Origin: Trichostrongylus colubriformis | Taxonomy: Eukaryota > Nematoda > Chromadorea > Rhabditida > Trichostrongylidae | Direction: 5' to 3' | Assembly: GCA_963978905.1 (NCBI GenBank) | Contig: OZ022261.1 | Span: forward strand, 8,371,992 to 8,435,991 | DNA: 64,000 nt | Part shown: piece by piece, positions 1-12,392 of the stretch | How positions within the stretch are numbered: position 1 is the stretch's first letter | Layout: the number at the start of each line of letters is the position of its first letter | Translations under genes and position numbers: made by a program | The notes under the pieces: model-generated | The model's input: only the letters and a program-made list of their open reading frames with translations | What the model was told of the DNA's origin: nothing | Database searches by the model: none

Positions 1-1660
1 GCTTCATATTATGATTTAGCGCTAATGTTTAAGGCTGAAAAATGTTAAAAGTAAATGCGAGAAAACTTGGTCTTTCCTGACCTTACTGGCGGTGGCAACG
101 ACATCAAATATTCAAGGAGGAAAAACATTAGAAGCTTACATTCGAGTAGTTTATAAAAAAGCTCTGGGGCAAGCGCGGGTGCTCAAAATGGGAGTCAGAT
201 CAGTACTTGAGACTATATGTTACCCTTATAGATGATATGTACCTTAAACAGAGTTGTAATTCTGAATATGAATAGCCCGTTCTATTGAAAACGTTCTTCA
301 CATGCAGCTCGAATCGGAGCTTCCAGCTTTTATCCATTAATTTATGCAGACCTGACATAAAACTGAAAAAAAACGAAAACGGGCACTACACGTCAAAGTG
401 ATTTGTCGCTTGCTGTTCATTCCAATTTCCACATTCCGTGCAACATCACAACACAGCTCCTAATGAGATCATTTTTCGGAAATTTATTGGAACCTTTCCC
501 ATCCCCCGGTTTCCTCTTTCAGTGCAAACATCAGTGAACGAATAGGGCACGCACTCCAGTACGCGCAAGAAAATGGCAGAAAATGCAAAAGAAGTGTGCT
601 GTTCTCAGGAGTTACGTAAAAATCAGTTGTGAAGAAACATTAGCATAATATTCTAAAATCATTTTAGTATAACTTATAAAGTACCGAGCTTGTCGAACAT
701 TTGAATCAGGGGATCATTCATAAGGTAATTAGTAGTAATAATTTGAATTCGTCGTATGACAGTGACTGCGCAACCAGTCAATCATCGCTGTTTCACGGGA
801 TCAATTGAATATGCCGTTTTCTGATGGAATTAGCAGTATTGAGTTGAAACCTCTCAAAAAATATTGCTAAAATTACTGATTAATTTCCAATTAAAATTAT
901 TATCGCTTATTGATTAATTTCCAGTTAGAATCGCTCTGCATCATTTGATAAATTGCTCAATTTCAATCTTTCATCATTTTAAAATCAGTTCAGTTTAGAC
1001 AAAGAAGTAGTAATAGTACTATGAAATTTTGTTCAAACTATTTGAGAGGGAAGGAACAGACAATTAGTTCAGCTTCGTTTCGCACGTGCCTCTAGGTGGA
1101 GATTGAATCCAAAGATGGCCACCTTTTTCTATCAGGCAGGGAAGTAAGGCAAGTACATATGCTCTAGACAGTACTAATTTATCAAAATTAGATAATCAAT
1201 TAATCAAGTAAGTATTAATTTGGATGATACAATGCTCTTGCTATGTACGTAATTTTCATTCTCGCTATGTAGTATCTATGATCGATTAAAAATGTGATTT
1301 TGCTTGAGACCCCCACCCCCCTCAAATAACTTTTTTTGTGCATTTTTATACGTTTTCCGGCATGCCCCTATCAGCGATAAATGCTGACGTATTTCCGTGC
1401 CCATGTCACGAACACATCTTGTACTTAGCCACAAATTGAGCATTTCCGGCTGCTAAAGGTGTGCTTGCATGTACTGGGAAAAAATCGATTACCAAATGCA
1501 TAAAATTCCTGAAGAAAATAAGTGTTTAGGACCCATTGTATTATAAACTTTCATTCGAGTATCAAACTAAACTCGTGGAAAGGACGCACAAAGTTCTCAA
1601 CCCACGTGACCCTTCGTTAGCCACGTCCCCGTTGCTATTTTTGGCAGTGCTTCCCAGTAA
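1..1660. other. AT-rich non-coding DNA, no gene recognised
   Basis: No open frame, RNA gene or inverted repeat was recognised here. The only structure seen is a short imperfect direct repeat near 873-932, where a block containing TGATTAATTTCC occurs twice about 35 bases apart. It may be intergenic or intronic. Confidence 0.5.
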
Positions 1661-1699
1661 TTCAGAATGGTGATGCGAAGTTATGCATTTTTAAATCGA

Positions 1700-1790
1700 A
1701 ATGGTGTAGTGACAGATGGCGTTCTTCGCTCACATGGTGCGATGATCGCTCACATGGTGCGAATCCCGACCGATGAAGGACAACTAAGTA
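1700..1790 (+). repeat. tRNA-like SINE copy, degraded
   Basis: This is a divergent member of the repeat at 2848-2945. It begins with GGTGTAGTGACAGATGGCG, which resembles a pol III A box followed by the family-specific TGGCG, and ends with a CATGGTGCGAATCCC block that corresponds to the B box. A 20-base unit containing GCTCACATGGTGCGA is tandemly duplicated inside it. The 134-codon frame that crosses it (1667-2071) looks accidental, since part of it is the repeat itself. Membership is by eye and the copy is degraded. Confidence 0.45.
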
Positions 1791-2847
1791 CCACTGTTAG
1801 CTTAGGACACAAATGTAGCGTTTTTCAAACGTATAAATTCAACCATCACATATATTACCCGGTAAAACCCCAAAAATACTCTTCTATACTTTATTTCTAT
1901 CTTGTCAGCTTTTTCGAGAGTTGGGCTGTATTTCAACACTGTAAACCGGAAAATGATTTGTTCCAAATGGCAAAAATCATTTTGCGAAATTTCTCTACCT
2001 TCCGTGAAAACCATAATCCTACTCGAATCCCTCGTGACATCTGCAGTGTGCACGGGAGGAGTGTGTTATAAATGAATCAACTGTACGAATGGAGTCTGCT
2101 AAATTTGAGAATGGTGACGTCAGTTGGAAGACACCGCCCACTGGGCGTCCATAAGACATCAAATAAGAGCGAAATGGAGTATTTATTAAGGGAACTGGAC
2201 GTCAAGGGCCTCTGTTACTTAACTGGGCACTGCATTTGAAAGGACAAATCATCTTGCTCCACAAAATTGCACCTCCAGACACAGTTAAATCCAGCACCAT
2301 CAATTTTTTCCATTCCACTTTGAACGATATTGTGATGGTGCGACGGATTGCGTGAATTGATCCGCCGCCAGGTGTCCATTCGTCAAAAAATGTGGGTGAT
2401 ATTGTAGCCGTTGTGAAAACAGCTCTACATGAACTCAGATGTGAGGTTCTGTTCCCCACACCGTCCTCCCCAGGCATTGCGCCTGCGGATTCCATCCTTT
2501 CCACTTACTATCAAATTCTGATGTCCACTGTAAAAGCGAGAAGCAACTTAAAAATGGCCATATTTTCAATCCTCATTCTGATGATTTTCGACATAAGGGA
2601 TTCAATAAATTGATTAGATGGTAGCATGCTGTAAATAATGATACAGAATTCATCACTAAGCGATTTTATGTTTTTGTATCGTTCTTATCAAAAGTATGGC
2701 CCCAGTCAAAATGCCACCAATTCATGTCAACGGGCAATTTCGGTCACAAATTCTGGGAAAGAAGCTCATGACATCTAGATGCTGACGAAAAATTCACTGT
2801 TCAGCACTCGTAGGGATGTGAGAAAGTGCATAGGCACCTGTGACTTA

Positions 2848-2945
2848 GGCAAAGGTGGTGTAGTGAGAAGTGGCGCGCACACCCACTCTCATGGTTTGGG
2901 ATCAAATCCCACATCAACACCTGCCCGGGCGCGCGTTGCATCCCA
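2848..2945 (+). repeat. tRNA-like SINE copy
   Basis: The block starts GGTGGTGTAGTGAGAAGTGG and continues through GCGCACACCCACTCTCATGG to GGGATCAAATCCC. The first part resembles a pol III A box. The last part resembles a B box (consensus GGTTCGANTCC) and forms a T-arm-like hairpin with complementary GGG and CCC. The same sequence, in the same order, recurs on the minus strand at 31470-31705 and 62565-62825 and, degraded, at 1700-1790. This suggests a tRNA-derived SINE family. The source tRNA is not identifiable by eye. Confidence 0.6.
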
Positions 2946-3049
2946 ACAAGGGATTGATTACCGCCAAAAATTTAGTTCCTTGTTATCCTTTAACGCTGCT
3001 AAGCCCTTGATAGTGTATAGGAGCACATAAATAATGGAACGCGCTCCAC

Positions 3050-4860
3050 TCAGCCAGTAAAGCATGTGCTGTCGCCACTTTTCTAGCGCATTATCACCTC
3101 CAAATGTTGATGAATAGTAGTATACAATAACTGATTACATCACCAAGCAAGATCTTTGAGAAACACGTTTTTCGAAGAGTTTTGAGTCTGCCAGACTGTG
3201 GTATAGTATAGAATATATCTTTTTTTTTATACTACTGCTTGTAACTGCACAGAAAGTGGGCGCCAGTCTTCCTGACCAACCTTACCTTTTTTGCTTTGGT
3301 ATTTCTGTTTTTTTTCCTGTTCTCTGGCGCGTCTTCTGGGGCATACAAATAAATAAATAAAAAATAAATAAATATAGGTATTACGCGCTTTACGAGCCAT
3401 AATGCACAAATAAATTTCAAAAAAACAATGTTCAAAGTAAGTTGAGTTGAAGATGGTCATAAACTAACTTGGAGAAGAGCTAAAGAGACCCGCCGAATAT
3501 ACTCTATATAAGGATAATATTTTTTTCAAAAAAAATTTTTTTTGAAGAGTTATGTTACGATTTAGCAATACCTAATGTCTCCATATGCCTATAAGAAATG
3601 CCTCGCTCTATCGATACAAATTGTCCCTTGAGACATTAAGAAACCGACGCTAGCCAGGCAGAGCAAGCTCAACCAATGCAAATTAGCAACGGAAGAATTT
3701 AAACGATGCTTAGATCTAAATTTTCTGCAGAGAAAAGTGATGTTTTGCAGTAATCAGAATAATCGACAAACAAAAACACATATCACTTACGTTTTGAGAA
3801 GTCAAATTGACTGAATTTTCGGCTTCGAACTTTCCTCGCTCCGCCGGGAGAGACCTGTCGTCCGGTGCTCTCCATGAGAGCCATGTGAATAGGAACGGCT
3901 CAGGATCACAGATAGGAAGATCAGTGGAATGTAATTGCAGTACTCAAAAGTAAGAGTAGTGTTTGAGTTCGCCTAAGGGGCCCTGGCATTAGACTGAACG
4001 GATGGATATCCCAACGCGAGTTCTTTGAGGGTTCCCCAGCACTCGAGTGCACTAACACAGACACAAAGCTAAAGAGCAACGTGTGAATACGAGCGAATGC
4101 AGCGCGATTTCTCGTTAGACGACAAGCTGATCCAAGTTGAAGGAAGGAAGCTCTGGTCAGTAGTTCAAAACTTCCGAATTCGTTCGTTTACAGTTGGTTA
4201 GAGCTGATATGAGAGAATAAAACCAAAATGGACGGCTTCCGTCAAGGTTTAATCTAGGCAAGACCGGTAGTTGACGTGATAGCTGACGGATATTTGCCTG
4301 AATCACACGGCGCTTGGTCCTCAGGGAATGGCTCCCCGTGTGTTCTTCACGCCCATTTGTTCTGCCATTGCGCAGCGATAACTGAACAAAAAACAATCAT
4401 TCCAATAATTATACAGGAAATTATTCGATGCCCACACGTAAACACGTGGATGAAAGTCGAAGATCGTCCATAACTGAAGATGATGGTTTGTGAAAGTAAC
4501 CAAACAGACTTAATAGGGATTTATGAAAAGTTTACAGACCAGCAGGGCACGAGAAAAAGAAAAGAGCAAGAATCTATGGAAAAAATGTTTTACTGATGAA
4601 GATATAAATGCGCAAATTTTCGAGAATACTGCGCTGAAAGCGTTTCCCGCCAATTCCAATGACTACCTCTAGTGATTGCGCTATGTGTGCTCACATTCCA
4701 GAGGGTATTCAACTCCGTATCCAAAGCACAATGTTCACAAATTAATCAGTGGTTCTTCCTTCCACTTTAGTAATTCCGACCAAAAAAGCTTGGTATAGTA
4801 AGAGGGGACAGATGCCCTTAAGCGCTCCACTATAAATGGAGCAGATTCCTTCCTCATCAA
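3050..4860. other. non-coding stretch without recognised gene
   Basis: Apart from the AAAT tract, no convincing exon, transposase fragment or terminal inverted repeat was seen. Frames here are short (under 80 codons) and overlap on both strands without splice context. Confidence 0.45.
3346..3374. repeat. AAAT microsatellite
   Basis: A run of imperfect AAAT/AAATA units. It sits in a stretch with nothing else recognisable. Confidence 0.7.
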
Positions 4861-4869
4861 ACTATGCTG

Positions 4870-4950
4870 AAATTTCAACGACGTAGGACCATAAAATGCG
4901 CATCGATTAAAATTTCAAAGACATAGGACCATAAAATCTGCATCGCCATT
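4870..4950. repeat. two-copy tandem repeat, period 40
   Basis: AAATTTCAACGACGTAGG is followed 40 bases later by AAATTTCAAAGACATAGG. Both copies continue with ACCATAAAAT and end in GCATCG. This is a simple local duplication with about 10 percent divergence. Confidence 0.75.
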
Positions 4951-5773
4951 AGCGGGTGCCATATATGTATATGTCCGGGGAGGGGATAGGGAATAGCTTT
5001 GACCCGAGTTAAACTTTCCTCGGCCTCAAGTTGCACTTGAAAGCTTTGTCAGATAATGGTTCGCTTTTCAAACTTTCTTCAAAAGTATTGACATATAGTC
5101 AAAGCACTGACACATTTATCTCTTGATAGGTCAAATGTGCCCTTCGGATGCTGTCATCTCGGGCTTTTCAGTTATATGGAGCAGTAACGGCTCAGACCAC
5201 GGTCTAGTGCAGAGGAAAGGGACCGATACCCATACCTTGTATCACTACAGCTCACTTAACGCAGAAGGGCGGGTTGGATGGGTCGAAGCAGTGTAATACT
5301 GTAGCGGCAATATTGGTACTGTAGTAATACTGTAGTAATAGTGTAGTTGTACTGAGTCAAAAGGTCTGCCATCATCGATGAGCTCGAGAAGATCTATCTT
5401 TTCTGCTTCAGACCGATGCAATGGCGTGATTCCCATGAATCCACTAAGGCAAGGTTTTTACATATGTCCTAAAATCGTACAATTTCCTTGATAATTACAT
5501 CTTTCGATCTACTCGCGAACAGTTTTTTTTTTGGAAAGTTCCGCTTGGTTCTTGAAGATTTTGATATTCAGCTCCTCGGAAGATGTGGTGGATCCATCCC
5601 GGATGTGTAACACTGTGACTGTGACCTGCACGATCGCAAAATGCCATGTGCAGTCAAGCGCATCGTCTTTTGAGCGTACTATTCGACATTGTGATCGTGT
5701 AATTATGCGAGCTATAACCTCAGTCGGAGATAAGGCGCAGGTAATCGTCGTAGGACTCATCCATACATCGCTC

Positions 5774-5846
5774 ACCTAGGGCGCACGCATCGTGTCGCAC
5801 GCCGCTGTGTGGAATCCGTCCTAACGATAACACCGGTGTATAAAGG
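5774..5846 (-). repeat. partial copy of the TTATGTCAGG hairpin family
   Basis: Read on the minus strand, the segment carries a GTGTTATCGTTAGGACGGAT end followed by a GC-rich CGGCGTGCGACACGATGCGT block. This matches the right half of the inverted-repeat element at 34085-34318. The opposite arm is not convincingly present. The match is by eye and partial. Confidence 0.35.
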
Positions 5847-6087
5847 GAGTATGATCGGCACACTGGCGAGTAATGTGCGATATTCGGGTGTGTTAATACT
5901 CCCATCGCGGTCGCTTTGAATGGCATTTTTTGACCGCAGTTCCTAGAGGCAAGAACCCGCAAGCCTTTACCTTTGTCGTAGATTTTCTCCTGCACAGTTT
6001 TTTTAAAACTAGGTTGCATGGCACAGCTTAATGAGGATACTGCCTTGTTTTTTGAAGATGACCCACAGTTTTAAGCGGTTGGGGCTT

Positions 6088-6170
6088 GGATCACCGCCAG
6101 GGTCAAGCCTCCGTTGAGGAATCCTCAACAGGGGGGTCGTATTTGGTCCGCTAGGAGGGGGGGTCGTAAT
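6088..6170 (+). repeat. G-tract repeat block (GGGGGGTCGTATT)
   Basis: The block contains GATCACCGCCAGGGTCAAGC, GTTGAGGAA and two runs of GGGGGGTCGTA. An inverted relative lies at 7760-7860, where AAAATTTTCCTCAACTGG is followed by GCTTGACCCTGATCACCGC and preceded by the same G-run plus TCGTATT. The two may be ends of one decayed element of about 1.75 kb, or separate copies of a dispersed repeat. Confidence 0.4.
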
Positions 6171-6239
6171 TGTTGAGGTAGGCAGTGATGAACAGAATTT
6201 CTCAGGCTGAGGGTCTAAAGTGTAAGGGAAAAATGATAA

Positions 6240-6345
6240 AACTGACTAATTGGGTTCGAGCCCAAACTAGATTAACTTAATCATCATGGAAACCTCATGC
6301 ATGGCGCGATCCGCAACGAAACCGGTGAACGCCAATAGCCCTTTT
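6240..6345 (+). repeat. possible SINE-like remnant with T-arm-like hairpin
   Basis: TTGGGTTCGAGCCCAA folds as a T-arm-like hairpin with a B-box-like core. It is followed 40 bases later by CCTCATGCATGGCGCGATCC. A near copy of that last block, CCTCATGCATGGCGCATCCC, occurs at about 6592-6613, and related GGCGCATCC blocks sit in the minus-strand SINE bodies at 31.5 and 62.6 kb. This could be the same SINE family lacking its 5' part. The evidence is weak. Confidence 0.3.
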
Positions 6346-7264
6346 GTTGGCCCGGTGACACCGAAACCACGTACAGAGACACCTCCGAAATTCACCGATT
6401 AACCGTGGAAAGCGATATCTATAAATGGGTACCACCGTGAATGGACACTCCAGAAACAATGGGATGAAAACGAAAAATTAGATGATATGGACTTATTTCG
6501 TCTCACTACGATCGCAAGTACGTAATCTAGTGTTAGCGGCCACTATGCGGACCGGAGAAACGTTTGTATTCATTGAGAATGTGGATGAAATCCTCATGCA
6601 TGGCGCATCCCACAGAGAAGCTGACCGACGCTTCTCGCCTTCCCACTAGGCCTCCGAAAGCGAAGGATGCATACTGGAAAAATTTCAGTAACAATGAATC
6701 GATTTTTGGGAAGATTCGTGGGAAGATCTCGCAAATACGACGAAAAAACGCTTTCCTCAACTGGCTTTTCTGAATTTTTCTTGCTTCGTTTTGAAGATGT
6801 GGCATAGTTCAGACAGTCATTCGAAAGCGACAACCTAGCAGACCCAGCTTCACCAAAACGAACTCATATGGTTATGTTTGAAGGAAGTTATGGCCATTTC
6901 CGTGAAACACTTCGAAATTTTCCTCAACTGATCCTCAACTGGAAACCCATATCGAGAACTACGCACCATTGGGGAAAGGAAGCAGCCAATAGATAGGTCT
7001 GAGGGAGTTATTAGGAAAACAGTTTACAGATGTTCGAAAGATGGGCTCTAGGTAAAGTTTGAAGTATTCAAATGTGTCCAAATTTACAAGGGAAGGACCC
7101 GAGGTCGAAGTGGCCATTCGGAATGGGACACATATGGTCGATGCATTTTCGGACGCTGATCTCGAATCTGCATTCCAAATTCGCGGAACGATTCTGTGAG
7201 AAGTGTTTTTGAGGCCGTTTTTCGACGAAAGTCGGCTCAAATACACCACAAACCAATGAATTGC

Positions 7265-7345
7265 CAGCAGTCGCTTGGCTGAGAGGTAAGTGTCTCGCTC
7301 AATAGTTTGAAGACTATGGTTCGGATCCCTTAGGAGACCAACTTC
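7265..7345 (+). other. tRNA-like segment, probably a SINE head or decayed tRNA
   Basis: TTGGCTGAGAGGTAAG resembles a tRNA D-arm/A box and GGTTCGGATCC a B box, at tRNA-like spacing. A clean cloverleaf cannot be drawn: the bases flanking the T loop do not pair and no acceptor stem was found. It is therefore not called as a functional tRNA gene. Confidence 0.3.
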
Positions 7346-7759
7346 TGCAATTGGTTGAACTTTTTCTGCTGACTACAGAAAACACTTCTACTTTGATATC
7401 ACCTCATTCTGACGGTCCTCTTGGCATCAGGCATGTTCAAATGGCAAGCACTTTTCGCAAATATACTGTCTGATCCATAACTTTGAATGCATTGGATTTT
7501 CCTTTTCATAATCCTCTTTTATGCCTGGGAAACATACTCAAAGTTTTGCCATGTACAGTGAGTGTTATATTCCTTTTCTGTGTACCTCCTATTCCTGTCG
7601 ATTTTGTTTTGAAACATGACTACTGCGTTTTGTTGGGTTCTTATTTCTCTTTCTTGTCAGGAGTTTGGTTTGGTCTTAGTGTTTTTTTAAGCTCTTGATT
7701 TCCGAGATGGATCGCACTGGCTTGGTAGAAACCACAGAAGAAGTGGAACCTGAAAAAAA

Positions 7760-7860
7760 GGGGGGGTCGTATTGGGACCCCCTTTTTGGGGGGGGGGGTC
7801 GTATTTTTCTAAAATTTTCCTCAACTGGACGCTTGACCCTGATCACCGCACCCTTTGTCG
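7760..7860 (-). repeat. inverted partner of the G-tract repeat
   Basis: On the minus strand this reads GGTGATCAGGGTCAAGCGTC, then GTTGAGGAAAATTTT, then ATACGACCCCCC, the same order as the block at 6088-6170. A third GTTGAGGA-type piece lies near 6909-6945. Confidence 0.4.
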
Positions 7861-8029
7861 CGTAATGCATCATGCGCGAAGTAACCTTATGGGTTTAAGG
7901 ACAGAACCGTTCGTCTCCCATGAAGACACTAGTGCAACCCTTGTGCACATGGTATCACCCTCGCAATCGCCGCGTCGACCGTACTGGTACCTCGTGAGAC
8001 GCACTCATAGATATCTAGTATTTACAATA

Positions 8030-8734
8030 TTACCTGTTATGCAGTGTTGACACAGCCACCTTCAAGGTTCAAAACCCCTCCAAGGTTGACGATGTGAGCC
8101 CCTGTTCTCCACGCAAATCCTACTTACTGAGAAAAAATTATCACAGCTAATGCTATATGCATCGAAAACGTTTAATGGATCTAAACGGGTAGGTCAGCTA
8201 ATGGCTGCAGACCGACACCGGGAGGAGAACAATTTTTGTTTACGGTATGGCATTGCGACGGCTTGCAGTTGCTGCAATGCACACACGACACCTCTCCAAG
8301 ACGTCGAAAGTGAATTCATTAGGTTTTAATTGTAATCACACTTTTTTCTCACGCTTTCGTTTATTCTTCATTTATTGCTTTACTTGTTTGTTGCTGTGTG
8401 TTGTTTCACTTATTTCACATCATCACGAATGAATGAAATACACTCTACCACACAACAAATGACATCTCTACAGCGGACAACTCGGAAAGTCATTGTGTGC
8501 AGTTCGAAGTGATGCGAATGTGATGCGAATACACACGACAGCGTGGCGCTTTTGAAAATGGGTTTTTCCACCGATTATCGCTTCTAACTTTGAGTGTTCG
8601 TTACAAAATGATCGTTTCTTTGCATCTTCCTCTTTTTTTTGGACCCTTCCGGTTCCTTGAATTCCCATGTTTATCAGGCGTGACATACCGTTCAATCTAA
8701 CCGCCCGGCTGTGTCAACATTGCATAACAGGTAA
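8030..8734. mobile_element. non-autonomous TA-flanked inverted-repeat element
   Basis: The ends are near-perfect inverted repeats of about 28 bases (one mismatch) beginning TTACCTGTTATGCA and ending GACACAGCC inward. TA dinucleotides flank both ends (8028-8029 and 8735-8736), as expected for Tc1/mariner-superfamily insertion. The 705-bp interior has no transposase. It contains, at 8467-8660, a half copy of the repeat at 42350-42532. The superfamily assignment rests only on the TA site. Confidence 0.6.
8467..8660 (+). repeat. right-half copy of the TTAA element at 42075-42532
   Basis: CTACAGCGGACAACTCGG, GATGCGAATACACAC, TTATCGCTTCTAAC, GAGTGTTCGTTACAAAATG and CCGGTTCCTT occur in the same order as in 42350-42532. 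Only this half is present. The left half of that element is shared instead with 22767-22950. The copy lies inside the TA-flanked element 8030-8734. Confidence 0.7.
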
Positions 8735-9359
8735 TAAAATGGTCAAAGTCATTCCACCACCCTTTCCACGTAGTAATTTGTTATTTATTTGCAAAAGCCA
8801 TGTCTGATGATGTGAAGTAGACAAAAACGAGGGGCAGAATCAACTAACAGGAAACAATGAGGCCAGTGCATTAGTTAGAAGATATATCACCAGAAATTCT
8901 ATTTCCGACACTGGTCTCTATTCATCTACAAGATCGATTGCTATTTACCCGTTGTATCGTACACATCCATTTTCGCAGCGAAAAAAAACTAGAAATTACG
9001 CTTCAAAAGAAAAGCATTATGCAGGTGAGGCACGGACTCCACCCACTTCAGATAGTTCGCCCACCAGTCCAGATCAAACGGAGGCGTCTGTTTTCTTTTC
9101 TTGGGATAGCGAAGAGCTCTATACTAGTCAAATTCAATCAATTCAAACGCTTAACTCATAGAAATGATTGCAAAGATCGTAGTCCCAAGGCGATTGAACA
9201 GCCTTTGAAGTTTTTAAACATACACCAGTGGTCATTAATTGCAGGAAATTTTGATAAGGGTATTTACAACGATCATAGTAGTGCTTGCATATGGGAAAAG
9301 CAGTTTTATAGTGCGTCGGAGAGTGCAGTGTCAGCAAGTTGTAAATGAAAAGACTTTGA

Positions 9360-9765
9360 AGGAATCGTTCACGAAAAATGAGTTTTTCTGTTGCCCATAT
9401 TATGTTGTATTTGCCTATGGGCTGCACGCAAATTTCCACGCGAAAAATGTAAATCTGGCTAAGGTACAGCACCATTAAGTCTCGGCCGGGTGGGCGGGGC
9501 CTCCGAGCCACTGTCCGCCGCAGTCGGTGACGCACTGGAGGAACAGAAAGTTACGTGAACAGTCCCACTCTCCGTTCCTAACCGCGGCGTTCGACGGGAC
9601 AGGGCTTTTACTCGGAAGCTTCGCCCATCCGGACGAGTATTTGGAGAGCTGTATCTTAGTCAAATTCTCGAAATTCGCGTAGAACTTTGCATGCGGCCCT
9701 TATCAGGCAAATACAACATAAATATATGGGTAACAGAAAAACTCATTTTTCTGTGGACGATTCCT
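9360..9765. mobile_element. fold-back MITE, AGGAATCGTCC family, copy A
   Basis: This is a long-arm inverted repeat. The left arm starts AGGAATCGTTCACG, passes through TATGTTGTATTTGCCTA and GCACGCAAATTTCCACGCG, and reaches a GC-rich middle. The right arm mirrors this, ending in TGGACGATTCCT. The 4 bases outside both ends are TTGA (9356-9359 and 9766-9769), consistent with a 4-base target duplication. No coding capacity is credible. Four relatives lie at 12064, 16722, 50292 and 59434. Confidence 0.8.
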
Positions 9766-9799
9766 TTGACAAATCTCGACTACTAGGCCGTAAAAGGGG

Positions 9800-12040
9800 A
9801 AGAGAGGAGAGAAGGGATCTTAAAATGGCAGAAAAATAAAACAATAAAAGAAGGGAAGTAGACACTTCAAATGCTTAAGAGAGATGGATACTGGTCGAAT
9901 GGAGGAATGCTTGAGGGGAATCGAAATGCAAAGATTCGCACGAGTTCTGCTCAAAATGAGCGGAGTCAGATTTCATAATTCAGGGTTCACACAAAGAAAA
10001 AGCAGCCACTCGCACGACCTCTGCAGCATATACTGAAAAGCTGAGAGCGCTGACAAGTACAGATCCGTCCATCTTTAATGAGAAGTTCGAGCATCAAACT
10101 TCTGGACGCAACCTCTTAGCTGATATGCCTCACCATTGTGTTCGAAAAAACAGCTATTGAAATAAAGGCACCATTCGGAATTACTCCTGGGAATATCCAG
10201 GTCATTTAAACGTTCAGAACTTGGTCATGCCCTTTGAAGGAGTGCACCCATAATTATTTGTCAAAAACACGTGCTCCAGATCGATGTGAAGGAATCGCTA
10301 CATTGCTCAGGGCTAGTGTGCCCCATTGGAGAGGCGGTTTTTGGATATTTGATTTTGATTTTGCTATCAATATTTGATTTTGCTGAGCTCTCAACTGAAG
10401 GCAGTTTGACCCATAGATACGAAAAGTAGTTCCGTCTGGCGCGGATCTAACTTTCATGCGCGCCTGAAGAGAGTTAGTCACCAAAAAAGCTCAAAGGGTA
10501 GCCTAGCTCTGGTAGTGAGAAGATCACAATCATCCATAGAAACACAGTGTTACATCTTTGAGACTCACTGATGGTCGGCGCTGCTCAAGTGACGATTCAG
10601 AGATGCAAGTATACGTTTTCACCCTGAGCCAGCATGCTGTCTGTACCGAGGGGATCGAGCAGAGTGTACTTGTTGCGCGAGCGCTAGGTGTCTTTGAAGC
10701 TGGCCGAATCGAACTTTTGACCTGAGCTGAAAATGTCCCTGTTGAGGGATATATTATACAAACTTTCGGTCGATTACCAGCCTGATTAAGGTTGCTATGA
10801 TTGCGTTTTAAAATGATCCCTCCCTACTTCGATAGCATGCCTCTGTAATCTTCCCGGCAAATAGCGTCGATTTGTGCTTTCTATTATCGACTTTGAAGGA
10901 AATCGCCGGTATCCTTTGCGTGCGGTGGCGGTGCGCCACACAAAGACTAGATGACCACAAGCGAATGTCTTGACACATACAACTTTTTGTTGAGATTAAA
11001 AAGCTTGGCCAAACTGATTACACACAACAGAAAAAGTTCGTTCATTAACCTTGTCGTGAATGGTCTAAATCGATAGTAACGAACACTTGACTAACAATCA
11101 GTTTGAAGGCAATGTAGGAGGGTTGAAGTTAGCCGCGCTCGAACGAAAGAAAGTTATGCGGAAGCTCGAATTTGAAAGCGAAGCCAAAGCTTCAGTGAAA
11201 ACAACTGATGAAAGGTACTCGAAGCGTGAAGGGGATGAAGAAATTGTGATTGGTCTTATAAGCCCATTCTTTCAATCCCTCGACGTCTGTCGCCAAATAC
11301 ATATTTACGTCCGACTACTATGAATTATTTTGCGCTATTCGGCATTATTTTACGATAGGTGGTCACTCCATTTGCTGCAGGAACCCACAAAGCAAAGATA
11401 TTGTCTTAGCAAGAATTTGCAATAATTGTGCTGTGAAAACAGGTAGAACCATGGCGAGAAGCGATGTGGTATAACTATGTAGTGTGACCCCGCCCTCATA
11501 TTGGAAAACACTTGGAGGCAAGACTAATTACCAATTTAAATGAGGCACCAAATTTCCTGAAGACTATGACTTATGGAAATTCTTAAAGGAAGAGGGTGGA
11601 GTGCTATAATTTGACCAGCAAATGAAAATAAACGAAGAGTGCTAAGCGGAGTCGCACTGAAGAACAAACTATAGAAAATAGTCAAAAACGGGAAAAAATA
11701 GGAAAATGTGTCCCTAGCCTATCAGCGTGCTCTTCGGCACTTCGTATCACTGTGCAATCGATCGCGTACAGCTGCAATACCAGCTGGTCGGATGCAGGAC
11801 ATAACGCGTTCGCTTGGAGGCGGACCTATGTCACGAAGGTGGTAGGCTGACTATGGTACCTTGCAGAGCTGCTTTCAATAATCCTTTCACCGTAGAAGGA
11901 CAACATGCTCGTTTCGACCCTCAGGTTTTATTTACGGTACACATATTACCATCTCCCAAATTATAAGTCATCGTATCCACTAACTTCCGAGTTAAAGACA
12001 TAAAACGTCTTTTCACGATTGTACGAAGGCTACTCATGCT
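9800..12040. other. non-coding stretch, one doubtful exon-like segment
   Basis: No transposon ends or RNA genes were recognised. A lysine- and glutamate-rich frame at 11087-11323 (plus) has an AATCAG before it and a possible GGTACT donor inside. It has no recognisable domain and no partner exon, so it is not called. Confidence 0.4.
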
Positions 12041-12063
12041 GTTTCAAAAAAGAAGCATTTTAG

Positions 12064-12392
12064 AAGAATCGTCCACGAAAATGAGTTTTTATGTTACCGA
12101 TATATTTATGTTGTATTTGCCTAATGTGGGCAGCATACAAAGTTTCACGCAAAAAAGGAAATACTGCTAGGATACAGCACCACAAAGTCTTGGCCGGGTG
12201 GGCGGAGCTTCCGAGCAGGTGCCCACGCAGTCGTCCGCCGCGGTCGGAGACGCATTGTAGGAACAGGTAGTTACGTAAACATCCCACTCTCCGTTTCCAA
12301 GAGCGACGGAAGACGGGACAGGGCTTTCACTCGGAGGCCCCGCCCACCCGGTTAAGAATTTGAGAGCTGTAACTTAACCGTGGACAATTCCT
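12064..12392. mobile_element. fold-back MITE, AGGAATCGTCC family, copy B (right arm deleted)
   Basis: The left arm is intact: AAGAATCGTCCACGAAAATG, then the TATATTTATGTTGTATTTGC block and the GC-rich centre. The right arm jumps from GAGAGCTGTAACTTA directly to ACCGTGGACAATTCCT, missing about 100 bases that are present in copies A and D. Flanks are TTAG on the left and TTGA on the right, so one side appears mutated. Confidence 0.75.

Noticed and set aside
7265..7345. Functional tRNA gene
   Set aside because: A and B box-like motifs are present, but acceptor and T stems do not pair, so only a tRNA-like remnant is recorded.
11087..11323. Lys/Glu-rich 78-codon plus frame as a possible exon
   Set aside because: The splice signals are weak and there is no partner exon. 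The composition could reflect an A-rich region.
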